This document shows positions 1-8,734 of a stretch of DNA of 39,000 bases, piece by piece. Each line of letters opens with the position of its first letter. Position 1 is the stretch's first letter. The stretch covers positions 1 to 39,000 of the forward strand of contig NZ_JAHLYT010000002.1 of assembly GCF_025128095.1 (NCBI RefSeq). Reading direction: 5' to 3'. This DNA comes from Synechococcus sp. CS-1328. GTDB lineage: Bacteria > Cyanobacteriota > Cyanobacteriia > PCC-6307 > Cyanobiaceae. The position numbers were made by a program, and so were the translations under genes. The notes beneath the pieces are model-generated. The model searched no databases. It had not been told where the DNA came from and saw nothing but the letters and a program-made list of their open reading frames with translations.

Positions 1-107
1 AGGTCGTTGGCAAAGGCAGGGTCGTGTTGCAGCAGATCCTTCAGGTGGTGCAGGGCATCCGCAGCGGGAACCGTCGCAGCCAGGGTCGGCCGGTCGCAGG
101 TGGCCAT
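1..107 (-). CDS. N-terminal fragment of an unrecognised protein (runs off the window)
   Basis: An open frame begins with ATG at 107-105 on the minus strand and continues off the left edge. Only about 35 residues are visible, starting MATCDRPTLAATVPAADALH and continuing with a short amphipathic stretch that reads HLKDLLQHDPAFANDL. The pattern of hydrophobic residues around DP faintly recalls Nif11-like leader segments, but this is far too little to assign a family. I infer coding only from the absence of stops and the cyanobacterial codon use. The gene may be a small soluble protein; nothing more can be said. Confidence 0.4.
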   Translation of the reverse strand, partial: MATCDRPTLAATVPAADALHHLKDLLQHDPAFAND

Positions 108-224
108 GGGGCCTCCATCTCAGAGTGATACCAGCCTAGGAGTGCTGATTCACAGTGATCCCCGCAGCGCGACGCGGCGGGGAGTTCGTTACCAGCGCAC
201 AACCCCGTTGGTTTTTGTTGGTTT

Positions 225-416
225 TCAGCTGATCGATGGCCATGGTTCGCGATCCAGAGAGCCCTGGAGCAGGGCCGCCACATCCACATCCACCTGAGCC
301 AGACGTTCCAACACCAATTTCAGATCCAGGGCGGTGAGATCGCCATCGGCTCCCCACTTCAGGCAGGTGCGCCCAAGACAGCTGCTGGTGTTGATCGTCA
401 TGGTGGGGTCAGCCAT
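225..416 (-). CDS. small hypothetical protein (about 63 aa)
   Basis: A short minus-strand frame starts with ATG at 416 (MADPTMTINTSS) or at the internal ATG at 401, and ends in TGA at 225. It has two cysteines near the N-terminus (SSCLGRTCLKW), then an acidic and leucine-rich part (LDLKLVLERLAQVDVDVAALLQ) that would form a helix or two. There is no signal peptide or membrane segment. The composition looks protein-like and no other gene competes for the space. I do not recognise the family. An overlapping plus-strand frame (334-546) is low in structure and less convincing. Confidence 0.45.
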   Translation of the reverse strand: MADPTMTINTSSCLGRTCLKWGADGDLTALDLKLVLERLAQVDVDVAALLQGSLDREPWPSIS

Positions 417-559
417 GGCGGGCTTCCTTGCTTTCGTTGGCTCCAGTTTCGGCAAGCAGGCCAGGCTGCGATGCCCCCAACAGGGGACTATCTCCGAAGC
501 CTGGAGACGCGGCAGGCCAGGCAGCGTGCGGTCGGGGCCCTGTTGACAAGACTGTGACC

Positions 560-1279
560 ATGCCCTCTGCTGTGCCGATGGACCTGTTCGAACAGAACTG
601 GAGCACCTACCGGGCCGTGGTGCAGCACGACCTGATGGGGCACGCTGACCTCACCGCTGCGACCGAACTGGCCCTGCGCTCCTGGCTTGAGGCTCGTGCC
701 CCTGGCACTCGGCCGCCCCTTGCCGTGGATCTGGGCTGCGGCGATCTGAGCGCACTCGCGCCTGTCTGGCGGCAACTCCCCCTGGGTGGCTACGAGGGGA
801 TCGATCTCACCGCCCAGGTTTTGCCCCTGGCCCGCCAGGCCCTGGGAGCAGTGCCCTATCCCACCCGCTGGCAGGCGGCCGATCTGCGCGTCTGGGCAGC
901 GAGCAACGACGAACCCGTCGATCTGATCCACACGGCCTTCGCGCTGCACCATCTCTCAGACAGCGAAAAAGCGGAGTTTCTGCGCCAGGCTCGCCAGCGC
1001 CTCGCCCCCGGCGGACTCTTTCTCTGGGCTGATGTCTTCCGCGATCCAGGTGAATCCCGCCAGGATTACCTGGGGCGCTATGGACACCGGATCCGCAGCC
1101 AATGGTCGGTGTTGCCCGCCGAGGCCCGCACCCAGGTGCTCGACCACATCCATCAGCTGGACCACCCAGCCGATCGTGCCGAGATTGTGCGCCAGGCGGA
1201 GGCGGCAGGCTGGCGCTGGACCTGGCGCTGGAACGGCCCACAGCGGGCCGAAGCCCTGGCCCAGCTGGAGCCAATCTGA
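560..1279 (+). CDS. class I SAM-dependent methyltransferase
   Basis: A protein of about 239 residues with the Rossmann-fold methyltransferase pattern. The glycine-rich SAM-binding motif I is VDLGCGDLSAL, followed by an acidic end of strand 2 (YEGIDLTAQ), a motif near DLRVW, then the post-motif FALHHLSDSEKAEFLRQA and LAPGGLFLWAD. The HHLSD and LAPGG segments are typical of Methyltransf_11/12/25 small-molecule methyltransferases. The frame is open upstream to 428, but the upstream part is low-complexity, so I prefer the ATG at 560 (MPSAVPMDLFEQNW); 578 is an alternative. The gene converges on sufS with only 18 bases between stop codons. The substrate cannot be told from sequence. Confidence 0.85.
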   Translation: MPSAVPMDLFEQNWSTYRAVVQHDLMGHADLTAATELALRSWLEARAPGTRPPLAVDLGCGDLSALAPVWRQLPLGGYEGIDLTAQVLPLARQALGAVPYPTRWQAADLRVWAASNDEPVDLIHTAFALHHLSDSEKAEFLRQARQRLAPGGLFLWADVFRDPGESRQDYLGRYGHRIRSQWSVLPAEARTQVLDHIHQLDHPADRAEIVRQAEAAGWRWTWRWNGPQRAEALAQLEPI

Positions 1280-1297
1280 AACCCGGAAGCGGCCGGC

Positions 1298-2665
1298 TCA
1301 GCTGTGCTCCCGCAGAAAACCAATCGTGCCGCTCAGTTCATCAGCAAAGCGGTCGATCTCCTCAGGAGTGGTGGTGAAACTGAGGCTGGCCCGGGCTGAA
1401 CCGGGAATGCCATACAGGCGATGCAGCGGCTGGGTGCAGTGATGGCCGCTGCGGATGCAGATGCCGGCCGAATCGAGCAGGGCCGCGATGTCATTGGCGT
1501 GCAGGCCGTCGACGGTGAAGGCGGCCAGCGCCCCCCGATCAGGCTGCTGTTCCGGGGTGGGTCCGAGGATCCGCACCCCCTCAATCGCCTGCAAGCGCTG
1601 GAACAACTGGCGGGTGAGCCGCTGCTCCCAGGCGTGGATGCGCTCCAGACCCAGGCCCTGGAGGTAATCGAGAGCGGCACCCATGCCGATCGCCTCACCG
1701 ATGGCGGGGGTGCCGGCTTCGAACTTGTGGGGCAGCTCCGCCCAGGTGCTGTGGTCGAGGTAGACGTCCTGAATCATTTCGCCGCCACCCAGAAAAGGAG
1801 GCATGGCCTCGAGTAACTCCTCGCGCGCCCAGAGGAAGCCCATGCCGGTGGGGCCGCAGAGCTTGTGGGAAGAGCCCACCAGGAAATCACAGCCCAGCTG
1901 GGCCACATTCAGAGGAAGGTGGGGCAGGCTCTGGCAGGCATCCACCAGCAGCAGCGCACCGGCGGCATGGGCCAGGGGGGCCACCTCCGCGACCGGGTTG
2001 AGGCAGCCGAGGGTGTTGCTCACATGAACCAGGCTGACCAGGCGGGTGCGCTCGTTGATCTGGCGACGCAGGTCGTCGAGGTCCAGCTCGCCCGTTTCGG
2101 TGAGGCCCACATGGCGGAGCACGCAGCCGGTGCGGGCAGCCAGCAGCTGCCAGGGAACCAGGTTGCTGTGGTGCTCCATCACCGACAGCAGCACTTCGTC
2201 GCCGGAGCGCAGGTTGGCCTCACCCCAGGAGCGCGCCACCAGATTGATGGCCTCGCTGGCGTTGCGGGTATAGACGATCTCGCGGGCACTGGCCGCCCCC
2301 ACGAAGGCGGCCACCTTGCCACGGGCTCCTTCGAAGCCTTCGGTGGCTCGTGCACTCAGCTGATGGGCGCCACGGTGCACATTGGCGTTGTCGTGGGCGT
2401 AGTAGTGCTGCAGAGCCTCAAGCACCTGGCGGGGCTTCTGGCTGGTGGCGGCGTGGTCGAGATAAATCAGGGGCTCGCCGAGACAGGCCGTCTGGGCCAG
2501 CAGCGGGAAGTCAGGCCGGGTGAGGCTGGCCAGGTCTTCGCAGGGCTGCGGCGCCACGGGCGAATCCTGGGGCTTCGGCGCTGCGTTGATTCGGGAGGCG
2601 GTGTCGCTCACCACCGGCGAGACGGCAGATGCAAGTTTCAGCAGAGCGTCGGCAGCAGGCGTCAT
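1298..2665 (-). CDS. sufS: cysteine desulfurase SufS
   Basis: A group II cysteine desulfurase that takes sulfur from cysteine as an enzyme persulfide and feeds the SufBCD scaffold; PLP-dependent, cytosolic. Counting from ATG 2665 (455 aa), the PLP lysine is in GSSHKLCG (K268), PLP-contacting residues are in MEHHSN and VDACQS, and the catalytic cysteine is in RSGHHCTQP (C410). The short active-site loop fits the SufS rather than the IscS/NifS type. The conserved part starts near residue 50 (TRPDFPLL). The first 45-50 residues are an extension rich in Ala, Ser and Pro with no internal ATG, so it is either a real N-terminal tail or an upstream start. It is last in the suf operon, four bases after the sufD stop. 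Confidence 0.96.
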   Translation of the reverse strand: MTPAADALLKLASAVSPVVSDTASRINAAPKPQDSPVAPQPCEDLASLTRPDFPLLAQTACLGEPLIYLDHAATSQKPRQVLEALQHYYAHDNANVHRGAHQLSARATEGFEGARGKVAAFVGAASAREIVYTRNASEAINLVARSWGEANLRSGDEVLLSVMEHHSNLVPWQLLAARTGCVLRHVGLTETGELDLDDLRRQINERTRLVSLVHVSNTLGCLNPVAEVAPLAHAAGALLLVDACQSLPHLPLNVAQLGCDFLVGSSHKLCGPTGMGFLWAREELLEAMPPFLGGGEMIQDVYLDHSTWAELPHKFEAGTPAIGEAIGMGAALDYLQGLGLERIHAWEQRLTRQLFQRLQAIEGVRILGPTPEQQPDRGALAAFTVDGLHANDIAALLDSAGICIRSGHHCTQPLHRLYGIPGSARASLSFTTTPEEIDRFADELSGTIGFLREHS

Positions 2666-2669
2666 CAGC

Positions 2670-3928
2670 TCAGGCCTCCCCCAGCAGACGATCGATCGGC
2701 CGCCAGGCGGCGGCCATGGCCGGCAGCTCCCGCAGCACCTCCTCACAGAAGGCCCGCTGCAGCAGACGGGCCGCCTGGTCGGCCGCGATGCCACGGCTCT
2801 GCAGATAGAAGAGTTCGTCCTGCTGCAGGCGACTCACGGTGGCGCCATGGGCACAGCGCACATCGTCTGCCACGATCTCGAGCTCGGGCTTGGTGTCGAT
2901 CCGCGCCCGATCCGAGAGCAGCAGATTGCGGCTGATCTGGGAGGCATTGGTGCGCTGAGCCTGGCGAGGCACCCGCACGGCTCCGTTGAACACGCTGCGG
3001 GCCTGGCCATCGGCCACGGCTTTGTGGACCTGCTGGAGCTGGCCATCGGGCCCCGAAAAGGTCACCTGGCTGTGGGTGTCGGCGATCTGGCGATCGATCA
3101 CCCGTTGCAGGCCCCGCAGGCTGGTGTGGGCCGCACCATCGAGCTGGTTCACCCGCGGCTCGAGGCGCAGCAGGCCCCAACCGGCACAGCCACTCACGAC
3201 GCTGAGGTCGCTGCCACTCTCCTGCGCGTAGACGCACTGGGCCAGCAGCGACGCCTGGGGATGTCCCTGGGCGAGAAGCCCATGACGCAGACGGGCTCCA
3301 CGGCCCAGATGGGCTTCCAACACCAGGCTGGTGGCGCTGGCACCGCTGGCGGTATGCACCTGCAGCAGTTCCAGTTCGGCCCCTTCCTCCAGCACCAGCA
3401 ACACCCTCAGCGGCAGCACCCCGTCGCTGGCGCCAGCGGGAAGCAGCAACTCCAGCGGCGGCGCCACTCCAGACACGCGCAGGGCCAGCACATGCTCGGC
3501 TGCGGCCTGGTTGAGCTGGGTCAGCCAGTGGTGGGCGCACCCGGTCGCCTCGAGCACCGAGCCGAGGCGCTGATGCAGTTCTGCCCCGGCAATCGGTTCG
3601 AGCCCCGCGGGCAGAGTCACCCCATCCAGAGGGTCGCCGCTGCCATCGAAACGCAGGCGCAGATGGGGCGACACCGTGCCGGCACCCTGCTCAGGCCGCA
3701 GCAATCGCGGTGAGGTGGACGCCAGCAGGGCCGGATCGGTGAAGCGCCAGTTTTCCTGGCGGCGATGGGGGGCAGGAAGCTCCAACAGGGCCGCACGGGC
3801 CTGCTCCTGTAAGGGCGCCAGCGGACCGGCCGCAGGGGGCAGGGAGGCGATCAGATCACCTGTCCAGGCCTCAAGCGTCGAGGAGGAGCGCACCGCCGTG
3901 GACGCCATGGCAACGGGCAGGGTCACCA

Positions 3929-3929
<1 letters not shown>
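2670..3929 (-). CDS. sufD: Fe-S cluster assembly scaffold subunit SufD
   Basis: SufD partners SufB and SufC in the SufBC2D scaffold on which clusters are built. The protein (419 aa, close to the family size) shows the N-terminal helical part with RRQENWRFTDP, the central beta-helix region, and the conserved C-terminal SufBD core with [33 protein letters not shown]. The Cys and His in CAHGAT are the residues implicated in cluster assembly at the SufB-SufD interface. The ATG at 3929 shares one base with the sufC stop (TGATG), which indicates translational coupling. A later ATG (MASTAVRSSS) could also serve as start. Confidence 0.95.
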
Positions 3930-4747
<818 letters not shown>

Positions 4748-4789
4748 AGCAACAGGGAAGGCAGAGGGAAAACAGAAGGGAGAAAATGT

Positions 4790-4823
4790 TGTCTAGGGAT
4801 GACAGCTGTCTAGGGATGGCAGC
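4790..4823. repeat. 17-bp tandem duplication in the sufB-sufC gap
   Basis: Two adjacent 17-base copies, TGTCTAGGGATGACAGC and TGTCTAGGGATGGCAGC, differ at one position. The junction forms a 10-bp palindrome GACAGCTGTC (4801-4810). The element sits within the 88-base spacer between sufB and sufC. Confidence 0.85.
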
Positions 4824-4835
4824 CGTGGAAGGAGA

Positions 4836-6278
4836 TCAACCCACCGAGCCCTCGAGTTTCAAGGCGAGGAGCTTGTCGGCTTCGGCCGCGAACTCCATCG
4901 GCAGCTGGTTGAACACATCACGACAGAAGCCGCTCACCATCATCGACACCGCCTCCTCGAAGCCGATCCCACGGCTCTGGAGATAGAAGAGCTGGTCTTC
5001 TGAGATGCGGCAGGTGCTGGCCTCATGCTCAATCGCGGCATCAGGTTGCTGCGATCGGATGTAGGGATAGGTGTTGGCAGCGGCCTGATCGCCGATCAGC
5101 ATCGAATCGCACTGGCTGTAATTCTTGGCTCCCACGGCTTTGGGACCCACCTGCACAAGACCGCGATAACTGTTGGAGGAGCGCCCGGCACTGATGCCTT
5201 TGCTCACAATCGTGGAGCGGGTGCGCGGACCCACGTGAATCATCTTGGTGCCGGTATCGGCCTGCTGACAGTTGTTGGTCAGGGCGACGGAATAAAACTC
5301 ACCCACGGAATCAGCCCCTTGAAGCACACAACTGGGGTATTTCCAGGTGATCGCCGAGCCGGTTTCCACCTGGGTCCAGCTGATCTTGCTGCGCGCGCCG
5401 CGGCACTGGCCGCGCTTGGTGACAAAGTTATAGATGCCACCCTTGCCATGCTCATCACCGGCATACCAATTCTGCACGGTGGAATACTTGATCGCAGCAT
5501 CCTCAAGCGTGACCAGTTCCACAACCGCGGCATGGAGCTGGTTGGTGTCAAACATCGGCGCCGTGCAACCCTCGAGGTAGCTGACCGAAGCTCCCGCTTC
5601 CGCCACGATCAAGGTGCGCTCGAACTGGCCGGTGTCGCCGGAATTGATGCGGAAATAGGTGGAGAGCTCCATCGGGCATTCCACCCCCTTCGGGATGAAC
5701 ACGAACGAGCCATCACTGAACACAGCTGAGTTCAGAGCCGCGAAGTAATTGTCGTTGCTGGGCACCACTGTGCCGAGATACTGCTCAATCAGAGCGGGGA
5801 AATCCTTGACCGCCTCGCTGATTGAGCAGAAGATCACCCCATGCTCGGCCAGCTTCTCGCGGTAGGTGGTGGCGATCGAGACACTGTCGAACACCGCATC
5901 CACGGCCACATTCGAGAGCCGTTTCTGCTCGCTCAAGGGGATGCCGAGCTTGTCAAAGGTCTCGAGAAGCTTGGGGTCCACCTCATCCAGGCTGGCTTTT
6001 TTCTCCTGCTGCCGTGGTGCCGCGTAATAGATGATCTCCTGGTAGTCGATCGGTGAGAAACCCAGGGCAGCCCAGTCCGGGGAAGCCATCTCCAGCCACT
6101 GCCGGTAGGCGCGCAGACGAAACTGCAGCAGGAAGTCTGGCTCCTGCTTTTTGGCAGAAATCAGCCGCACCACATCTTCACTGAGCCCCTTGGGGATCTT
6201 GTCGGTCTCGATATCGGTGACGAAGCCGTACTTATACGGCTGCGAAACCAGATCCCCAACGGTGGCGGTGCTGCTCAT
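4836..6278 (-). CDS. sufB: Fe-S cluster assembly scaffold SufB
   Basis: SufB is the main scaffold subunit; it accepts persulfide sulfur from SufS and forms the nascent cluster with SufD. From ATG 6278 ([19 protein letters not shown]) the protein is 480 aa, the standard cyanobacterial length. Recognisable stretches include [61 protein letters not shown], and the C-terminal [20 protein letters not shown]. There is no intein. The frame stays open upstream to 6407, but that part overlaps ftrC and has no SufB similarity. It follows ftrC by 32 bases and is cotranscribed with it in all likelihood. Confidence 0.97.
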   Translation of the reverse strand: MSSTATVGDLVSQPYKYGFVTDIETDKIPKGLSEDVVRLISAKKQEPDFLLQFRLRAYRQWLEMASPDWAALGFSPIDYQEIIYYAAPRQQEKKASLDEVDPKLLETFDKLGIPLSEQKRLSNVAVDAVFDSVSIATTYREKLAEHGVIFCSISEAVKDFPALIEQYLGTVVPSNDNYFAALNSAVFSDGSFVFIPKGVECPMELSTYFRINSGDTGQFERTLIVAEAGASVSYLEGCTAPMFDTNQLHAAVVELVTLEDAAIKYSTVQNWYAGDEHGKGGIYNFVTKRGQCRGARSKISWTQVETGSAITWKYPSCVLQGADSVGEFYSVALTNNCQQADTGTKMIHVGPRTRSTIVSKGISAGRSSNSYRGLVQVGPKAVGAKNYSQCDSMLIGDQAAANTYPYIRSQQPDAAIEHEASTCRISEDQLFYLQSRGIGFEEAVSMMVSGFCRDVFNQLPMEFAAEADKLLALKLEGSVG

Positions 6279-6310
6279 GGATGGATGCGGCGGACGGTTT
6301 TTAGCAGTGC

Positions 6311-6664
6311 TCAGCCGGAGGTATGGCTGTGGATCTCTTCCATGCTGATCGTCTGGCTGTCGCCCCGGAAGGGGTTGTCCTCGGTGAGGAACAGCATGCA
6401 GTGGCACTCCTTGCGCTCACGCATGGGGACGCAGGGGCAGTTCCAGAAGGCCTGGGAGACCTCGGCCTGCTTGTCCTCGTAGTGGCGGCAGGGGCAGAGC
6501 GCACCGCCGAGGTCATCCTTATGGCGGGCCAGCCCCTCCAGCACCACGGCCGTCACCCCCGGATCGCTGCAGAAATAGGTACCCGTGCGCTGGGCATAGG
6601 TTTCCGCGAACTTGCGGATCACCTCAAGGCTGTCAGCGGAGGGGGCGGCAGCGGCGTCGGACAT
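6311..6664 (-). CDS. ftrC: ferredoxin-thioredoxin reductase, catalytic (beta) chain
   Basis: FTR passes electrons from photosystem I-reduced ferredoxin to thioredoxin, linking light to enzyme activation. The catalytic chain carries a [4Fe-4S] cluster next to a redox disulfide. In 117 residues (start ATG 6664, [14 protein letters not shown]) all family cysteine motifs are present: CPC at 57/59 in [13 protein letters not shown] at 76/78 in NCPCVP, and CHC at 87/89 in ECHCMLF, plus FCSDPG at 32. The length is normal. It is the first gene of the apparent ftrC-sufBCDS operon, downstream of the palindrome at 6706-6735, so it is probably under SufR control. The variable alpha chain is not in the window. 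Confidence 0.97.
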   Translation of the reverse strand: MSDAAAAPSADSLEVIRKFAETYAQRTGTYFCSDPGVTAVVLEGLARHKDDLGGALCPCRHYEDKQAEVSQAFWNCPCVPMRERKECHCMLFLTEDNPFRGDSQTISMEEIHSHTSG

Positions 6665-6705
6665 GAAGCAGGAGGTAGAGGGCACCCAGCCCAGGACGGA
6701 TCACT

Positions 6706-6735
6706 CAGATACGAAACCAGCTGGTTTCGTATCTG
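6706..6735. promoter_or_regulatory. perfect 30-bp palindrome, putative SufR operator
   Basis: The half-site CAGATACGAAACCAG is followed directly by its exact reverse complement, with no spacer. It lies in the 192-base divergent region, 42 bases upstream of the ftrC ATG and about 120 bases upstream of the sufR ATG, where an autoregulated operator is expected. It is not followed by a T-run, which argues against a terminator. The CAAC-N6-GTTG motif described for Synechocystis SufR is absent here, so assignment to SufR is inference from position and symmetry. Confidence 0.7.
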
Positions 6736-6856
6736 CCCGAGCCTAGGGCAGGGGTCCGAGCCTTGGGGTGAAGGTTCATTGTGACCCCACGACTGCCGCA
6801 ACGCGGCCCCCATCCCCCTGTTGTGCGTGGCATGGTGTGGCGGTCAGTGGCCAGCC

Positions 6857-7543
6857 ATGACCGCCCCAGCCCCGGTATCGAACCAGGCCAGCACCCGCGA
6901 GGCGGCGCTCACACTGTTGCTGCGCCTTGGCCATGCGACTGCCGCGACCCTGGCCCAGAAGCTGGCGGTGTCCGTGCAGGTGATGCGCCGCCACCTGCGC
7001 AGCCTCGAAGAGGAAGGACTGGTCGCGTCGAGCCCGTCCCAGGATGGCCCTGGCCGCCCCTGCAATCACTGGAGCCTCACCGCCAGCGGCCACAACCAGT
7101 TCCCGAACGACAGCGAGCAGTTCACCCTCAGCCTGCTGACCTCGATGGCCAGTAGCCTTCCGCCCGACACGATCAAGGCCCTGCTCAACCGCCAGGCGAT
7201 CGACAAGGCCGCCGATTACCAGCTTCAGATCGGTGTTGGCAGCCTGCCGCAGCGCCTGGATCGACTGGTCGAACTGAGGCGGGGTGAGGGCTACGTGGCT
7301 GAGTGCGTGGCAGACGACGACAGCTGGGTCTTCAGCGAATACCACTGTTCGGTGATGCGGATCGCCGAACAGTTCCCCTGCGTCTGTGATCAGGAGTTGC
7401 AGATGATCCGCCACACCTTCCCCGATTGCAGCGTCGAGCGGGTGCACTGGCGCCTGCAGGAAGGCCATTCCTGCGGCTTCCGGCTCACCCCCAGGTCTGA
7501 GCCCACCGACGAGGCTGCCGCTCTGCCAAGCCCAGAGCAGTGA
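6857..7543 (+). CDS. sufR: SufR, Fe-S-sensing transcriptional repressor of suf
   Basis: SufR is a DeoR/ArsR-like winged-helix repressor that binds a [4Fe-4S] cluster and shuts off the suf operon when clusters are plentiful. The 228-residue product has an N-terminal helix-turn-helix (AATLAQKLAVSVQVMRRHLR) followed by a wing (EEEGLVASSPSQDGPGRPCN). The C-terminal half shows the SufR cysteine spacing C-x12-C-x13-C-x14-C exactly: C164, C177, C191, C206, with C175 extra. The ATG at 6857 gives the usual N-terminus; the frame is open to 6821. It is divergent from ftrC-sufBCDS and its stop overlaps the GTG of the next gene (GTGA). Confidence 0.95.
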   Translation: MTAPAPVSNQASTREAALTLLLRLGHATAATLAQKLAVSVQVMRRHLRSLEEEGLVASSPSQDGPGRPCNHWSLTASGHNQFPNDSEQFTLSLLTSMASSLPPDTIKALLNRQAIDKAADYQLQIGVGSLPQRLDRLVELRRGEGYVAECVADDDSWVFSEYHCSVMRIAEQFPCVCDQELQMIRHTFPDCSVERVHWRLQEGHSCGFRLTPRSEPTDEAAALPSPEQ

Positions 7544-7926
7544 GCCCAACCGATCCCGCGGCCGGCGGCCCGCTCCTGCTTGAGGAGCTCGAGTCGATCG
7601 AGTCCACCCTGCTGCCGGTGCTCGACCGCCACCACCTCCGCCTGCTGGCCCACGGCCTGCGGACCTTCCAGACCATCGCCGGCAGGCAGCACGGCCCACT
7701 GCCGCAGCCCGCCCAGGTGCAGCTCTGGGTCCGAACCCAGCCGGTGCTCGCCGCCGATGCCGACTTCGCCGAGACGTTCCTGGATCAGTTGGGACAGCTG
7801 GGGCAGCAGTTGGAAGCCCTGGCCCGGCAGAGAGCCTGCATGCCGCTGGACCTGACATTGGAGGATCTGATCGGCTGGAGCTGCGAGCAGGCGACGGCGA
7901 GGCTGTCGACAGGCTCTGTCCAATAA
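7540..7926 (+). CDS. conserved-looking protein of unknown function, coupled to sufR
   Basis: A 128-residue soluble protein begins at GTG 7540, whose TG is shared with the sufR stop (GTGA), so it is very likely cotranslated with sufR. It is leucine-rich and predicted mostly helical (LEELESIESTLLPVLDRHHL, FAETFLDQLGQLGQQLEALA) with a single C-terminal cysteine pair region (RACMPLD, GWSCEQA). There is no signal peptide, membrane segment or recognised domain. Tight coupling suggests a role linked to SufR or to cpcS downstream, but that is only context. The function is unknown to me. Confidence 0.75.
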   Translation: MSPTDPAAGGPLLLEELESIESTLLPVLDRHHLRLLAHGLRTFQTIAGRQHGPLPQPAQVQLWVRTQPVLAADADFAETFLDQLGQLGQQLEALARQRACMPLDLTLEDLIGWSCEQATARLSTGSVQ

Positions 7927-8004
7927 AGCTGTGTCCAAGTAACAGCCCACGACCGCCTGCGAGCTGAGCGCCTTGCCATCATCGCTGCAGCAACCCTGGG
8001 TCCC

Positions 8005-8604
8005 GTGAGCGGATCGATCAGCGACGCCATCAGCTTCTTCCGCCTCAGCTGCGGCCGCTGGCGGTCGCAGCGCAGCAGCCACCACCTGCTCCATCGCCGC
8101 GCCGAGGCGGGCGGCTCCTTCATCGAGGTGGTGGAACTCTCCGCCACTGACCCCCTGCTGGTGGCGGTGGCGACCCTGCACAGCCAGGATCCGATCGGCC
8201 TGGTGGGCGGCTGTCGGGTGCGCTGGAGCGGGTCGATGGCCTGGGACAAGGCCGGCGAAGCCCATGAAGGCGAGAGCGTCTTCGGACTGATTCCGACCGA
8301 CGGGCAAGGCCGAGCCGGCCTGCTGCTGCGCGACCGTGGCTATGCCGAAACGGCCCCGGTGGCCGGGCATTTCCAGATGGACGATCGCGACGGACTGCTG
8401 CTGAGCACGGACTACGAAACCATGAGCAGCCTGGAGCGGTTCAGCTTCGCGGGGCCCGATGTGCGGCTGCGCACCAGCACCGTCGAGGGGCTCTCCAACA
8501 CCGCGTCGTTCTGCGTGGAGACCCGGGTGCTGGAGCCGAGCGCCGGAACCAGCCGAGCTGAAGCACCGGAGAACGGACAGCTGCTCTCTCCACTGGGCTG
8601 GTGA
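8005..8604 (+). CDS. cpcS: CpcS/CpeS-family phycobiliprotein bilin lyase
   Basis: These lipocalin-like lyases attach phycocyanobilin to the Cys-82/84 site of phycobiliprotein subunits. The 199-residue product matches the family along its length: FFRLSCGRWRSQRSSHHL near the N-terminus, GGCRVRWSGSMAWD in the middle, RDRGYAETAPVAGHFQMDD, then LSTDYETMSSLERFSFAGPD and LRLRTS-like VRLRTSTVEGLSNTASFCVE. The RSQRSSHH and YETMSSLER segments are hallmarks. The start is GTG 8005. It follows the unknown gene by 78 bases on the same strand and precedes cpcG, so two phycobilisome genes lie together here. Whether it is CpcS-I or CpeS in substrate cannot be settled from sequence. Confidence 0.88.
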   Translation: MSGSISDAISFFRLSCGRWRSQRSSHHLLHRRAEAGGSFIEVVELSATDPLLVAVATLHSQDPIGLVGGCRVRWSGSMAWDKAGEAHEGESVFGLIPTDGQGRAGLLLRDRGYAETAPVAGHFQMDDRDGLLLSTDYETMSSLERFSFAGPDVRLRTSTVEGLSNTASFCVETRVLEPSAGTSRAEAPENGQLLSPLGW

Positions 8605-8632
8605 AGTCTGGGCTGCTTAAGTCTGGGCTGCT
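8603..8632. repeat. 15-bp tandem duplication at the cpcS stop codon
   Basis: GAAGTCTGGGCTGCT and TAAGTCTGGGCTGCT are adjacent and differ only in the first base. The first copy begins inside the cpcS stop codon. A partial third start (GAAGCCGG) follows. Confidence 0.85.
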
Positions 8633-8734
8633 GAAGCCGGTGTCGAACGTTACGGACTGTGAGTCCTGCCTGGGGGCGACGAGTCGCGACGGGGCCGCAC
8701 TTCTACGATCCCCGAGACGGATGCCTGAGCACGC

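Noticed and set aside
2520..3713. 397-residue open frame on the plus strand opposite sufD/sufS
   Set aside because: It runs across two genuine genes and their junction and has no domain signal.
6665..6856. Canonical Synechocystis SufR site CAAC-N6-GTTG
   Set aside because: I looked for it between ftrC and sufR; CAAC and GTTG occur only with far longer spacing, so the 30-bp palindrome is the better candidate.
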